The notes: a model not told the origin generated them from the letters alone. A stretch of 5,940 bases of DNA from Pseudomonadota bacterium (GCA_021780275.1 JAJXZC010000125.1:1-5940), one strand, 5' to 3'; numbered from the stretch's first letter, positions 1 to 5,820 are shown. Program-made: numbers and translations.

Positions 1-174
1 GCGGATTGCATCGCGCGCCGAAATGCGGCCTGCCTCAAAGCGCGATGCCAGCGCCAGCATGTCCTCGCCGCCAAACGCGTCCTCGAGTTCGGCGAGTGCG
101 CCGAGCGTCAGCACCAGCGTTCGGCGTTCGCCGCCAAGAGCGGCGTCGATCTCGCCTCTATGTCTGTTGGCCAT
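1..174 (-). CDS. GTA/phage tail assembly chaperone (g10-like), 5' part only
   Basis: The first 58 codons are present, starting at ATG 174-172; the gene continues past base 1. The protein begins MANRHRGEIDAALGGERRTL and continues with a segment containing LGALAELEDAF. That pattern (short beta-rich start with a G-E-R-R-T-L element, then an L-x-x-LE-x-x-F helix) is what I associate with the GTA gp10 / phage tail assembly chaperone family (Phage_TAC_11 type). In this family the protein lies directly after the tail-tube gene and before the tape-measure gene, and is thought to help tail assembly on the tape measure. It follows the tail-tube gene by 10 bp, and an AGGAAG ribosome site overlaps the upstream TAG stop with about 7 bases to the ATG, which supports this start. 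The C-terminus is not visible, so completeness cannot be judged. Confidence 0.8.
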   Translation of the reverse strand, partial: MANRHRGEIDAALGGERRTLVLTLGALAELEDAFGGEDMLALASRFEAGRISARDAIR

Positions 175-184
175 GTTCGTCTTC

Positions 185-598
185 CTAGATCGCGGTGAAG
201 GTCAGCGCGCCTGCGCTTTCCAGCGACATGTCGAAGGTCACTTCGCCATCATGCTCGCCCGCAAATTCCAGCGCCGTGATCTGGAACGGCCCTTCCACGG
301 TGCCGAAATCGGGTATCGCCACCTGCCATACCTTGATTGCCCCATCGAAGAAGACCTGTCTGATGCTCGCATCCGACGCGGCATCGCGGAAAATGCCTCG
401 GCCCGAGATCGAAGCCGAACGCATGCCCGCTCCTTCGAGCAGCTCGCGCCAGCGTCCGGCGGAGTCCGCATTCGTCACATCGACGCTACGCGCATTGAAG
501 GCGAGCGCGCGTGTGCGCAACCCTGCCACCGTGGTGAATGTCCCCGTCCCGCCCGCATCGAGCTTGACGAGCAGGTCCTTGCCTTTCTGTGCGGCCAT
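185..598 (-). CDS. Major tail-tube protein, TP901-1 / GTA g9 family
   Basis: A 137-aa protein starting MAAQKGKDLLVKLDAGG. This opening, the central WRELLEGAG and SISGRG segments, and the C-terminal SAGALTFTA are hallmarks I recognise from TP901-1-type major tail proteins, in particular GTA g9. Subunits of this family stack as rings to form the tube through which DNA leaves the particle. The frame is open further upstream to base 685, but ATG 598 is preferred: GGAG at 606-609 lies 7 bases before it, the family consensus starts here, and the longer version would run deep into the preceding gene. The stop of the tail-completion gene (603-605) is 4 bp upstream, so the two are probably translationally linked. 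Length is normal for the family and no damage is seen. Confidence 0.9.
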   Translation of the reverse strand: MAAQKGKDLLVKLDAGGTGTFTTVAGLRTRALAFNARSVDVTNADSAGRWRELLEGAGMRSASISGRGIFRDAASDASIRQVFFDGAIKVWQVAIPDFGTVEGPFQITALEFAGEHDGEVTFDMSLESAGALTFTAI

Positions 599-602
599 GA
601 TG

Positions 603-1016
603 TCACTCCGTGATTTCCGTGAGGGCGCGGAAGCGGATCGTTCCGCGCCAGGTGGTGCCGTCCGGCTCGCGCCGCGTTTCCGCATCGAGGAAGCGCAGGC
701 TCACAAGCTGCGCGCCTTCCGGCGTCAGGCTCGCGTCGTGCAGCGCCCCATTGATCGCGCCGAGAATGTCTTTCGCCTCGGCGCGCCCGCCACTGCGTGA
801 ATAGGCATGGAAGGCGAGCCGATGTTCCGCGCCCTCGCTGTCGCCGGTGCTCCAGTCGCTCACCTGCGCCTCACCGAGCGTCATGTAGGGAAAGCCCGCA
901 TCGCCCGGCACATTGTCGTAGATGCGCGCCGCGACCAGAGCCGCCAACGCGGCGTCGCTCGAAAGCCGCGCATAGATCGCCTTCTGCAAGGCGAGGTCGG
1001 CGTCATAAGCGCTCAT
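603..1016 (-). CDS. Tail completion / tail terminator protein (DUF3168, GTA g8-like)
   Basis: A 137-aa protein. The N-terminal helix (LQKAIYARLSSDAALAALVA, residues about 9-28), followed by RIYDNVP, FPYMTLGEA and a C-terminal beta-rich half ending WRGTIRFRALTE, is the classic DUF3168 (tail-completion gp17-like) pattern. Proteins of this family form a ring that ends the tail tube and joins it to the head-closure ring; the RcGTA equivalent is g8. The ATG start (1014-1016) overlaps the TGA stop of the upstream head-closure gene by 4 bp (ATGA), which implies coupled translation. It lies between the head-closure and tail-tube genes, the expected place for a tail terminator. The frame is intact and of usual length. 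Confidence 0.87.
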   Translation of the reverse strand: MSAYDADLALQKAIYARLSSDAALAALVAARIYDNVPGDAGFPYMTLGEAQVSDWSTGDSEGAEHRLAFHAYSRSGGRAEAKDILGAINGALHDASLTPEGAQLVSLRFLDAETRREPDGTTWRGTIRFRALTEITE

Positions 1017-1339
1017 ACCCGCACCTCGCAGTCGATGGCGAGCCAGCGTCTCTGTCCATCGGGATCGTGCCTGCTCGAAATGTCCAGCACCCGTCCGCGC
1101 CAGCGAAGTCGCATCTCCGCCGTCACATCGTCGCGATAGCGCATGACGACGCGGTAAGGCTCCCGCGCTTCCTCGCGCTCACCGGCGACAAGCGTCGCGC
1201 CCTTGAAGGAAATGACTTCCGCCGCAACCGTCGCAAGCATGCTCCAGCCCACCGCCGCGCCTCCCGCTCCGTCCGCCGTTCGCGTCGGCACTTCGATTGT
1301 CACCCGCTCGCACAGCCTGCCCGGATCGCGCCCGCTCAC
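1013..1339 (-). CDS. Phage head closure / head-tail stopper (gp16/SPP1-type, GTA g7-like)
   Basis: A 108-aa protein starting MSGRDPGRLCERVTIEVP, with a middle W-S-M-L-A-T-V-A-A-E-V element and a C-terminal half containing EPYRVVMRYR, MRLRWRGRVLDI and a final DCEVRV. The R-I/V-x-I beta start, the 'W-x-x-x-A-x-V-x-A-E-V' centre and the 'R-V-x-x-R-Y-R ... R-x-x-x-R-G-R-x-x-x-I' ending fit the head-tail joining family (Phage_H_T_join; SPP1 gp16-like). These small beta-barrel proteins close the connector after packaging. The start codon is GTG at 1339-1337, overlapping the TGA of the adaptor gene as GTGA, with a weak AAGG about 9 bases upstream. Overlaps at both ends place it in the single head-tail junction block. 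Confidence 0.86.
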   Translation of the reverse strand: MSGRDPGRLCERVTIEVPTRTADGAGGAAVGWSMLATVAAEVISFKGATLVAGEREEAREPYRVVMRYRDDVTAEMRLRWRGRVLDISSRHDPDGQRRWLAIDCEVRV

Positions 1340-1908
1340 AGCCGAAACCTTCGGTATGGCGCAATCAGCGCCGCCACGGTCATGGGAATGTCTGCGCCTG
1401 CGTCACCGAAGGCGACGGGCAGCCGCGTCTCGAACCAATGCGCGACGAGCATCAACACTGCCTGCTTCAATGCCTGTGGCACAGCCTCCGCGCCGCCATA
1501 GCCTGCGGTGAAATCAATGGCGATCCCCGCCATGCGTCGTTTCGGTTTCGGCCAGGCGCCGCCCTCCGCTCCCCAGATGCGCGGCGGCTCGCCGCCAAGA
1601 TCGAGTTCGTAGAGCGTCGCGTCGAGCGTCTCGTCCGGCGCAGTCCGCGCGACGAGCGAAATCGCCGCCACCGCGCTCACCGGCGCGAGCGGCAGCACAA
1701 TCCCCTCCCCCGGAAACCGGTCGAGCAACAATCGCCAGTGCTGTGTCACGAAGGCGCGCCGCGTTTCCGCCTCCAGCGTCGCCCGTGCCGCCGTGATGAG
1801 CGCCGTCACCAGCGTGTCTTCGCTTGTGTCGTCGAGCCGCATGAAGGCCCGCGCCTCGGCAAGCGTCACCGGCTCCTCGGCCGGCCCCGCCGTCAGGATG
1901 AGTGTCAT
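1336..1908 (-). CDS. Head-tail connector/adaptor (phiE125 gp8 / gp6-like family, GTA g6-like)
   Basis: A 190-aa protein starting MTLILTAGPAEEPVTLAEAR, followed by a LRLDD-like element (MRLDD) and E-D-T-L-V-T-A-L-I-T-A-A-R. The 'EPVTLAEAKAxLRLD ... D-x-L-x-x-L-I-x-A-A-R' opening is diagnostic of phage head-tail connector proteins of the gp6/phiE125 gp8 group, which dock under the portal. The C-terminal helical part includes VPQALKQAVLMLVAHWFETR, also typical. The frame stays open to a TTG at 1950, but I chose ATG 1908 because the family signature starts there and the longer version would begin inside a predicted stem-loop. The ribosome site before 1908 is weak (GAAAGA), so expression may be lower than for the capsid protein. 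An 80-bp gap separates it from the gene upstream. Confidence 0.87.
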   Translation of the reverse strand: MTLILTAGPAEEPVTLAEARAFMRLDDTSEDTLVTALITAARATLEAETRRAFVTQHWRLLLDRFPGEGIVLPLAPVSAVAAISLVARTAPDETLDATLYELDLGGEPPRIWGAEGGAWPKPKRRMAGIAIDFTAGYGGAEAVPQALKQAVLMLVAHWFETRLPVAFGDAGADIPMTVAALIAPYRRFRL

Positions 1909-1934
1909 GTAATGTCTTTCGGAAAGGAGTGTGT

Positions 1935-1972
1935 CGTCCCGGCCCTTCAAGGGAGGGAAAAGAGCCGGGACG
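1935..1972 (-). other. Perfect 9-bp inverted repeat (mRNA stem-loop) before the adaptor gene
   Basis: Arms CGTCCCGGC at 1935-1943 and GCCGGGACG at 1964-1972 are exact reverse complements around a 20-base loop. The stem lies in the longest gap of the minus-strand operon, between the unassigned post-capsid gene and the adaptor start. No T-run follows on either strand, so it is not a standard intrinsic terminator. It may act as an RNA-processing, stability or attenuation element that lets head genes be expressed above junction genes. That role is inference. Confidence 0.5.
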
Positions 1973-1983
1973 CGCCCCGCGAT

Positions 1984-2001
1984 GCCGGTTAAACGACCGG
2001 C
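1984..2001 (-). other. 6-bp inverted repeat spanning a stop codon
   Basis: GCCGGT at 1984-1989 pairs with ACCGGC at 1996-2001 around a 6-base loop. The TAA stop of the preceding gene (1989-1991) lies within it. Together with the larger hairpin 12 bases further on in transcription, it makes a tandem stem-loop region. A short, GC-rich repeat of this kind can arise by chance in 65% GC DNA, so confidence is low. Confidence 0.3.
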
Positions 2002-2420
2002 TTCACATTTGCCTTGGTGAGAAGCGCCAGTGCGGCCACCGGCGTGCCGTTCGTATGCGTGCCGGTGAGCGCCAGACTCACGCGGCTATAGCGGGCATTG
2101 CCCACATAGCCGATGCGATAGGCCATCTGCGCCTTCGCCGCGGCGTCGACGGTGGCAAAGACGCCAGCCGCCGAAACCGCCACGCCCGATGTGAGCTTCG
2201 CATCGGTCACGGCCACCCAGCTCGCTCCGTCTTCCGAGGCTTCGAGCTTCACATCCGTCTTGAGGGTCGAGGACAAGGTGTCGCCACTCGCGCCGAAAAG
2301 CACGATGTGCTCCACGGCCTCGAAACCCTGCCGGTCGATCGGCGCACCCGCGCGCGCCGCCGTCGTCACCGCCGGATCGAGCGTCTGCACGGTCTTGATG
2401 TTGTGATGAATGTCGCGCAT
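1989..2420 (-). CDS. Unassigned structural-operon protein after the capsid gene
   Basis: A 143-aa protein starting MRDIHHNIKTVQTLDPAV at ATG 2420, with a strong GAGGAG ribosome site 6 bases upstream and 10 bp after the capsid stop. I do not recognise a named function. The sequence is rich in predicted beta strands: DVKLEASEDGASWVAV (about residues 55-70), YRIGYVGNARYSRVSLAL (about 101-118) and a GTHTNGTPVAALAL ending. I recall similar small proteins directly downstream of capsid genes in alphaproteobacterial prophages, but standard RcGTA goes straight from g5 to g6 and, as far as I know, lacks this gene. The position after the capsid and the good ribosome site suggest an abundant head-associated protein, such as a decoration or stabilising protein; this is inference. 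There is no signal peptide, membrane segment or enzymatic motif. Confidence 0.8.
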   Translation of the reverse strand: MRDIHHNIKTVQTLDPAVTTAARAGAPIDRQGFEAVEHIVLFGASGDTLSSTLKTDVKLEASEDGASWVAVTDAKLTSGVAVSAAGVFATVDAAAKAQMAYRIGYVGNARYSRVSLALTGTHTNGTPVAALALLTKANVKPVV

Positions 2421-2430
2421 CGCGTTCTCC

Positions 2431-3732
2431 TCAAGCCGTTCCGAACTTCAGAAGCTTCAGCGCCTCGAAGTTCTGCACACCGCCGCCCACGCGCTTCGTC
2501 GTGTAGAACAGCACATAGGGCTTGGCGCTATAGGGATCGCGCAGCACGCGCACGCCGAGCCTGTCGACGATGAGATAGCCGCGCTTGAAATCGCCGAAGG
2601 CGATCGCCGTCGCATCCGTGGCGATGGAGGGCATGTCTTCAGCCTCCGTCACCGGATAGTTGAGCAGCGTCGGCGGCGCGCCCGCTGCGATACCCGGCTG
2701 CCAGAGATAGTTGCCTTCCGCGTCTTTCAGCTTGCGAATGGCGCTCTGCGTCGCGCGGTTCATCACGAAGCGCGCATTGGCCCGATAGCCCGCCTTCACC
2801 GAATAGATGAGGTCGATGAGAACGTCCGCCGGATTGGACGAGGGGAAGGCGCCCGCCGCGCCGGTGGCGAGATAGCCGAGCTTGCCCCAGGACCAGTTGG
2901 CATTGGTCACCCTGGCATAGGAGAGGAAGCCGCGCGGCCTGCGAATGCCATCGCCATTGACGAAGGCCGTGCCCTCCTGCTCCGCGAAGGCCGTCTGCAC
3001 TTCTTCCGCCAGCCACTGGTCGATGTTGATCGCCGCATCGTCGAGCAGTGTCGAGGTCGCCGCCGGCATGGCGTAAAGCTCCATCGCCGGGAACTCGATT
3101 TCGGAAAGCCCCGAAGCGGAAGTCTCCGCCCGCGCTTCCGTCTCGCCCACCCAGCCGCTCGCCGGGCCGGAAACCGTGAAGGGCTTCTTGTAGCTCGCCG
3201 CGCCGATCTGGCGCACACCAGCAATGGCGCGGATCGGCGAGGCGTCCGAGACGATGCGGTCGATCAGGCGCTCCGTTTCCGCCGGCACCAGATAGCCGCC
3301 ATCGGGATCGGACTGCGCCGAAAGCGCTTTGGCTTCGAGCGTGCGCAGATCATGCGCTTCGCCCTTGCGCACATAGAGGTCGAAGGCGCGCTTATGCTCG
3401 CGCCGCGCCGGATCGAGCCGCGCACGAGGCTCGCCGCCGATTTCCGGCCGCGCCAGCGTCAGCGCCAGCTCATCCACCGTTTTCTTCTGCCGGTCCAGCG
3501 CGCGGTTGATGCGGTCGACCTTTTCTTCCGTCACCACGTCGGCGGAAAGTTTCTTCTCGATCTCGTCCAGGCGCTCGTCATTGGCCTGCTTGAAGTCCTC
3601 GAAGGCCGAGAGAAACTCGTCCATCGCATCGCGAACCTCATGCGCGCTGACGCTCTTGACCTCCGGCGCGCGCGGCTCACCCTTCAGCGACGCCCCGATG
3701 CGCGGGACGCCCATGTTGAATGCATTCATCAT
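2431..3732 (-). CDS. Major capsid protein, HK97 fold, with N-terminal scaffold domain (GTA g5-like)
   Basis: A 433-aa protein. Residues about 33-95 form a charged, coiled-coil-like region (FEDFKQANDERLDEIEKK, then SADVVTEEKVDRINRALD), the delta/scaffolding domain that HK97-type capsid proteins lose to the prohead protease during maturation. The HK97-fold part begins near residue 137 with ALSAQSDPDGGYLVPAETER, the usual 'G-G-Y-L-V-P' opening, and includes SGWVGETEARAET, LLDDAAINIDQWLAEE and the C-terminal KPYVLFYTTKRVGGGVQNFE. The 'ANDERL...EKKxSADVVTEEK' run closely resembles GTA capsid proteins. Either ATG 3732 or ATG 3729 may be used; AAGGAAG lies just upstream. It follows the protease gene by 14 bp, as expected for the protease/capsid pair. 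The exact cleavage point cannot be read from the sequence. Length is normal and the frame is intact. Confidence 0.95.
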   Translation of the reverse strand: MMNAFNMGVPRIGASLKGEPRAPEVKSVSAHEVRDAMDEFLSAFEDFKQANDERLDEIEKKLSADVVTEEKVDRINRALDRQKKTVDELALTLARPEIGGEPRARLDPARREHKRAFDLYVRKGEAHDLRTLEAKALSAQSDPDGGYLVPAETERLIDRIVSDASPIRAIAGVRQIGAASYKKPFTVSGPASGWVGETEARAETSASGLSEIEFPAMELYAMPAATSTLLDDAAINIDQWLAEEVQTAFAEQEGTAFVNGDGIRRPRGFLSYARVTNANWSWGKLGYLATGAAGAFPSSNPADVLIDLIYSVKAGYRANARFVMNRATQSAIRKLKDAEGNYLWQPGIAAGAPPTLLNYPVTEAEDMPSIATDATAIAFGDFKRGYLIVDRLGVRVLRDPYSAKPYVLFYTTKRVGGGVQNFEALKLLKFGTA

Positions 3733-3746
3733 GCTTCCTTCCGATG

Positions 3747-4403
3747 TCAGTTGAAAATGCGCGCCGCCTCGCGGAATGCCCGCGCCAGCCCCGCGCCATC
3801 GCCTCCCCTCGCGTCCCGCGAAGCTGGAAGCGCCTTGTATCCGCCCGCCACGATGCGGCGAGCCTCCGCCCTGCTGAACCCCGCATCCCGCGAGAGCCAG
3901 CGTTCGAATTGCCGTTCCGTCGGCCGTTCCGATTTGACGGCGCTGATCCGCGCCTCCGGCTGCATCGGAAAGGTCACGACCGAGATTTCCCAGAGATCGA
4001 CTTCGATCAATTTGCGAAGTCCCGTCTTCCCGTCCTTCGTCGCCTTGACGACGTGGTAGCCGATGGAAAGCCCGTCCACCGCACCCGCCCGCATCAGGCT
4101 CAAGACCTCGCGCGAGCGCCCGACATCGGGCAGCAGCTTCCCCTCGACGCGAAGCCCGCGAATATCCTCACTGAGCTTCATCCACACGCCGATCACTTCA
4201 TTCGGGTCGTGCTGATAAAGCATCTTGATGCCGCGCGGACCGCGCTTTGCGAGCGACGAGCGGAACGCGCCGGGCATCACCACATCGCGCCCCAGATCCT
4301 CCTGCCCGAACAACGACGCATAGCCCTCGAAACTCCCGTCCTCCTTCAGCCCCTTCACGTCGAACCGCGTCGCCTTCTGCTCCGACCGCCTGCCCTGTTC
4401 CAC
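3747..4403 (-). CDS. HK97-family prohead protease (peptidase S78/U35, GTA g4-like)
   Basis: A 218-aa serine protease that trims the capsid scaffold domain inside the prohead. Visible motifs are FEGYASLFGQED near the start, MLYQHDPNEVIG with the expected catalytic His, DGLSIGYHV with the nucleophile Ser, and LWEISVVTFPMQPEA, the usual strand after the active site with a conserved Glu. The C-terminal part (ERWLSRDAGFSRAEARRIV) is the normal tail of GTA-type proteases. I place the start at GTG 4403-4401 because GGAGG lies 4 bases upstream; a TTG at 4418 would add five residues but has only a U-tract before it. A minus-strand terminator-like hairpin ends 16 bp upstream, so the gene and everything after it may depend on read-through or on a promoter I could not identify. 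In RcGTA the protease follows g3.5 directly; here a plus-strand gene separates them. Confidence 0.92.
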   Translation of the reverse strand: MEQGRRSEQKATRFDVKGLKEDGSFEGYASLFGQEDLGRDVVMPGAFRSSLAKRGPRGIKMLYQHDPNEVIGVWMKLSEDIRGLRVEGKLLPDVGRSREVLSLMRAGAVDGLSIGYHVVKATKDGKTGLRKLIEVDLWEISVVTFPMQPEARISAVKSERPTERQFERWLSRDAGFSRAEARRIVAGGYKALPASRDARGGDGAGLARAFREAARIFN

Positions 4404-4407
4404 TTGA

Positions 4408-4412
4408 CCTCC
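4408..4412 (-). promoter_or_regulatory. Ribosome binding site deciding the protease start
   Basis: GGAGG on the minus strand lies 4 bases before GTG 4403-4401. It falls inside the reading frame of the longer TTG-started version, which makes the shorter GTG start the better choice. The spacing is slightly short but workable. Confidence 0.6.
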
Positions 4413-4419
4413 AGCCAAT

Positions 4420-4443
4420 AAAAAAGGCGCCCCAGGGGGCGCC
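4420..4443 (-). terminator. Intrinsic terminator-like hairpin facing the protease gene
   Basis: GGCGCCCC (4426-4433) and GGGGCGCC (4436-4443) are exact reverse complements, giving a 7-8 bp pure G/C stem with a 2-4 base loop. Read on the minus strand, the stem is followed at once by six U residues (4425-4420), the textbook layout of a Rho-independent terminator. On the plus strand a weaker T-run (4450-4454) follows six bases after the stem, so some bidirectional action is possible. It would stop transcripts arriving from the portal/g3.5 side, after they have crossed the plus-strand gene in antisense, just before the protease. It marks the left edge of the AT-rich insert. Confidence 0.75.
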
Positions 4444-4512
4444 AGACTCTTTTTGTGCTATTCTTCTGCTAACCAACGAACAAAAATCGCTTATCCAGAT
4501 AGGGATAGAGCA

Positions 4513-5559
4513 ATGACTGATGAAAAAATTGAAGCGGCGAAGGCCGTACACATATCAGGTCTAAAACAGAGGATCGAAATACTCCTAGCCTCTAATGCCG
4601 ACGACTTCTTCGCCAGACCCGCTTGGGGGGAAATAAACTTCTCCGAAATTGTTGCGGTTTGGAATGAGCGTCTCCGACGTATTCTTGAAGCCTTACTCAA
4701 AAGCGAACTAAAGTTTTTAGAGGTTGATGATTTTTCGGCCATCAACAAATTTCTCGCACCAATAGAACAGCTCAAGATCGAGATATCTGATTTCAGACCT
4801 TCAGCGGTAGCCACCCCTCTGCAACGAAGAAATGAGCTTCAATCTCAGATGAGAGGTAAAATTGAAGATTTTGTCGTTTATATTCATCGTTTTTCGTTAT
4901 TTCTGACGCTAGAACAGCTCAGTTCAGATGAACGTCATCTGATAGAGAAAAAATTCGCGGAGGAAGCCGATTTACTTATTTCTTCCCTAGAGAAATCTGA
5001 GGCAGACGCGCAAAAAAAGGCAAATGAGGTACAAACCATTCTGGAAGGCGCTCGCGCTGCGACGGCAAAGATCGGTGTGGAGAAGCATTCTCAGATATTT
5101 TTTTCCGAGTCGAACGTTCTCCACACAACGTCAAATCGTTGGATGATAGCGACGATATTTGTGACGGTCTTCTCCATTAGCGTCGCAATCTATTTCTATC
5201 TGAATCCCGTTGCCGTCCACGACGATGTGGCGCTGTCGATTCAAATCGTGGTGGCAAAAATCATCATAATGAGCATCTTGTTAGGTGCGATCGTTTGGTG
5301 CGGCAAAAACTATAGAGCCTTAGCCCACGAGGCGTCAGTCAACAAGCATAGGGCGAACGCTCTGTCGACTTTTCGAACATTCGTCGACGCGACAGATGAG
5401 ATTGATATACGCAACGCAGTTCTCTTGGAGGCAACAAGAGCGATTTTTTCTCAAGCACCGAGCGGATATCTGGATAAAGGCGACGCATCTGGAGCTGACA
5501 CACGTGTATTGGAGGTGGTTCGATCGCTCTCTGCATCGCTGCCAAAAGGTCACCAATGA
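4513..5559 (+). CDS. Foreign-looking two-membrane-segment protein inserted against the operon
   Basis: A 348-aa protein of unknown function and the only plus-strand gene in the window. ATG 4513 is preferred because AGGGA lies about 7 bases upstream; an in-frame TTG at 4453 would add 20 residues. Residues 1-205 look cytoplasmic and helical, with a charged, coiled-coil-prone part near 133-190 (EEADLLISSLEKSEADAQKK). Two hydrophobic segments follow, about 210-230 (WMIATIFVTVFSISVAIYFYL) and 244-264 (IQIVVAKIIIMSILLGAIVWC). A soluble tail contains NYRALAHEASVNKHRANALS, then TFRTFVDATDE and AVLLEATRAIF, ending near SGYL. I recall similar tails in hypothetical membrane proteins of phage and accessory regions, but this is unverified. 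There is no signal peptide, nuclease, ATPase or other catalytic motif. DNA is strongly AT-rich compared with its neighbours, with AAA, TTT and ATA codons common, pointing to transfer. Its TGA touches the g3.5 stop. I found no convincing promoter. A moron, exclusion or defence protein is possible. Confidence 0.88.
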   Translation: MTDEKIEAAKAVHISGLKQRIEILLASNADDFFARPAWGEINFSEIVAVWNERLRRILEALLKSELKFLEVDDFSAINKFLAPIEQLKIEISDFRPSAVATPLQRRNELQSQMRGKIEDFVVYIHRFSLFLTLEQLSSDERHLIEKKFAEEADLLISSLEKSEADAQKKANEVQTILEGARAATAKIGVEKHSQIFFSESNVLHTTSNRWMIATIFVTVFSISVAIYFYLNPVAVHDDVALSIQIVVAKIIIMSILLGAIVWCGKNYRALAHEASVNKHRANALSTFRTFVDATDEIDIRNAVLLEATRAIFSQAPSGYLDKGDASGADTRVLEVVRSLSASLPKGHQ

Positions 5560-5820
5560 CTACCTCCGCGCCACCGCCCGATCGATCTTCTCCTCAATCC
5601 GCGCGAGGCTCGCCCGCATCGCCTGCGACTGTTCCTCCAGCCGCGCCGTGCGTTCGACCACTTCGTCCGTCCGTCCCGAGCGCAACTCCAGCGCCGTCAG
5701 CCGCTCCGCCGCCGCGCCCGACCAGGTGAGCGCCGCACCGGTTTGCAACATGATGGTCACGACCAGCGCCACCGGGATATGCCGATCGAGCTTCCAGCCC
5801 GCATTATCGCCAAGTTTCAT
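5560..5820 (-). CDS. Small membrane-anchored coiled-coil protein between portal and protease (GTA g3.5-like)
   Basis: An 86-aa protein starting MKLGDNAGWKLDRHIPVALV at ATG 5820, with GAGGA about 5 bases upstream. Residues about 14-33 form one hydrophobic membrane segment (IPVALVVTIMLQTGAALTW). Residues about 38-82 form a heptad-like coiled coil (LEEQSQAMRASLARIEEKID). Small proteins with this layout lie between portal and protease in alphaproteobacterial GTA and related phage clusters (g3.5 position); their role is not established as far as I know. ATG 5820 overlaps the portal stop as ATGA, so a longer version of this frame open to 5898 is unlikely. Its TAG stop (5562-5560) directly abuts the stop of the plus-strand gene, leaving no room for a terminator between the convergent genes. 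The coiled coil looks complete, so the C-terminus is probably not badly truncated. Confidence 0.78.
   Translation of the reverse strand: MKLGDNAGWKLDRHIPVALVVTIMLQTGAALTWSGAAAERLTALELRSGRTDEVVERTARLEEQSQAMRASLARIEEKIDRAVARR

Noticed and set aside
797..1992. Long plus-strand open frames across the head-tail junction genes.
   Set aside because: They are Arg-rich, low-complexity shadows opposite four recognisable overlapping minus-strand genes; no ribosome site or family motif supports them.
2410..4059. A 549-codon open frame on the plus strand, antisense to the capsid and protease genes.
   Set aside because: It mirrors the codon-position GC bias of the capsid and protease on the other strand. 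Its protein is Arg/His/Ala-rich without recognisable motifs, and the opposite strand holds clear homologues of known families.
4444..4512. A promoter for the plus-strand gene (for example TTGTGC at 4453 as a -35 box).
   Set aside because: No -10 element lies at an acceptable distance, and the other candidates fail on spacing. A promoter is needed but I cannot place one from the sequence.
4491..4814. A 107-codon minus-strand open frame within the plus-strand insert (similarly 5335-5556).
   Set aside because: These oppose the well-supported 348-codon frame, lack motifs, and the plus-strand frame has clear membrane segments and a ribosome site.
4415..5557. CCAAT at both edges of the insert (4415-4419 and 5553-5557) as a possible target-site duplication.
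   Set aside because: A 5-base match is expected by chance over the edges compared. No terminal inverted repeats, transposase or integrase are visible, so a mobile-element origin is not supported.
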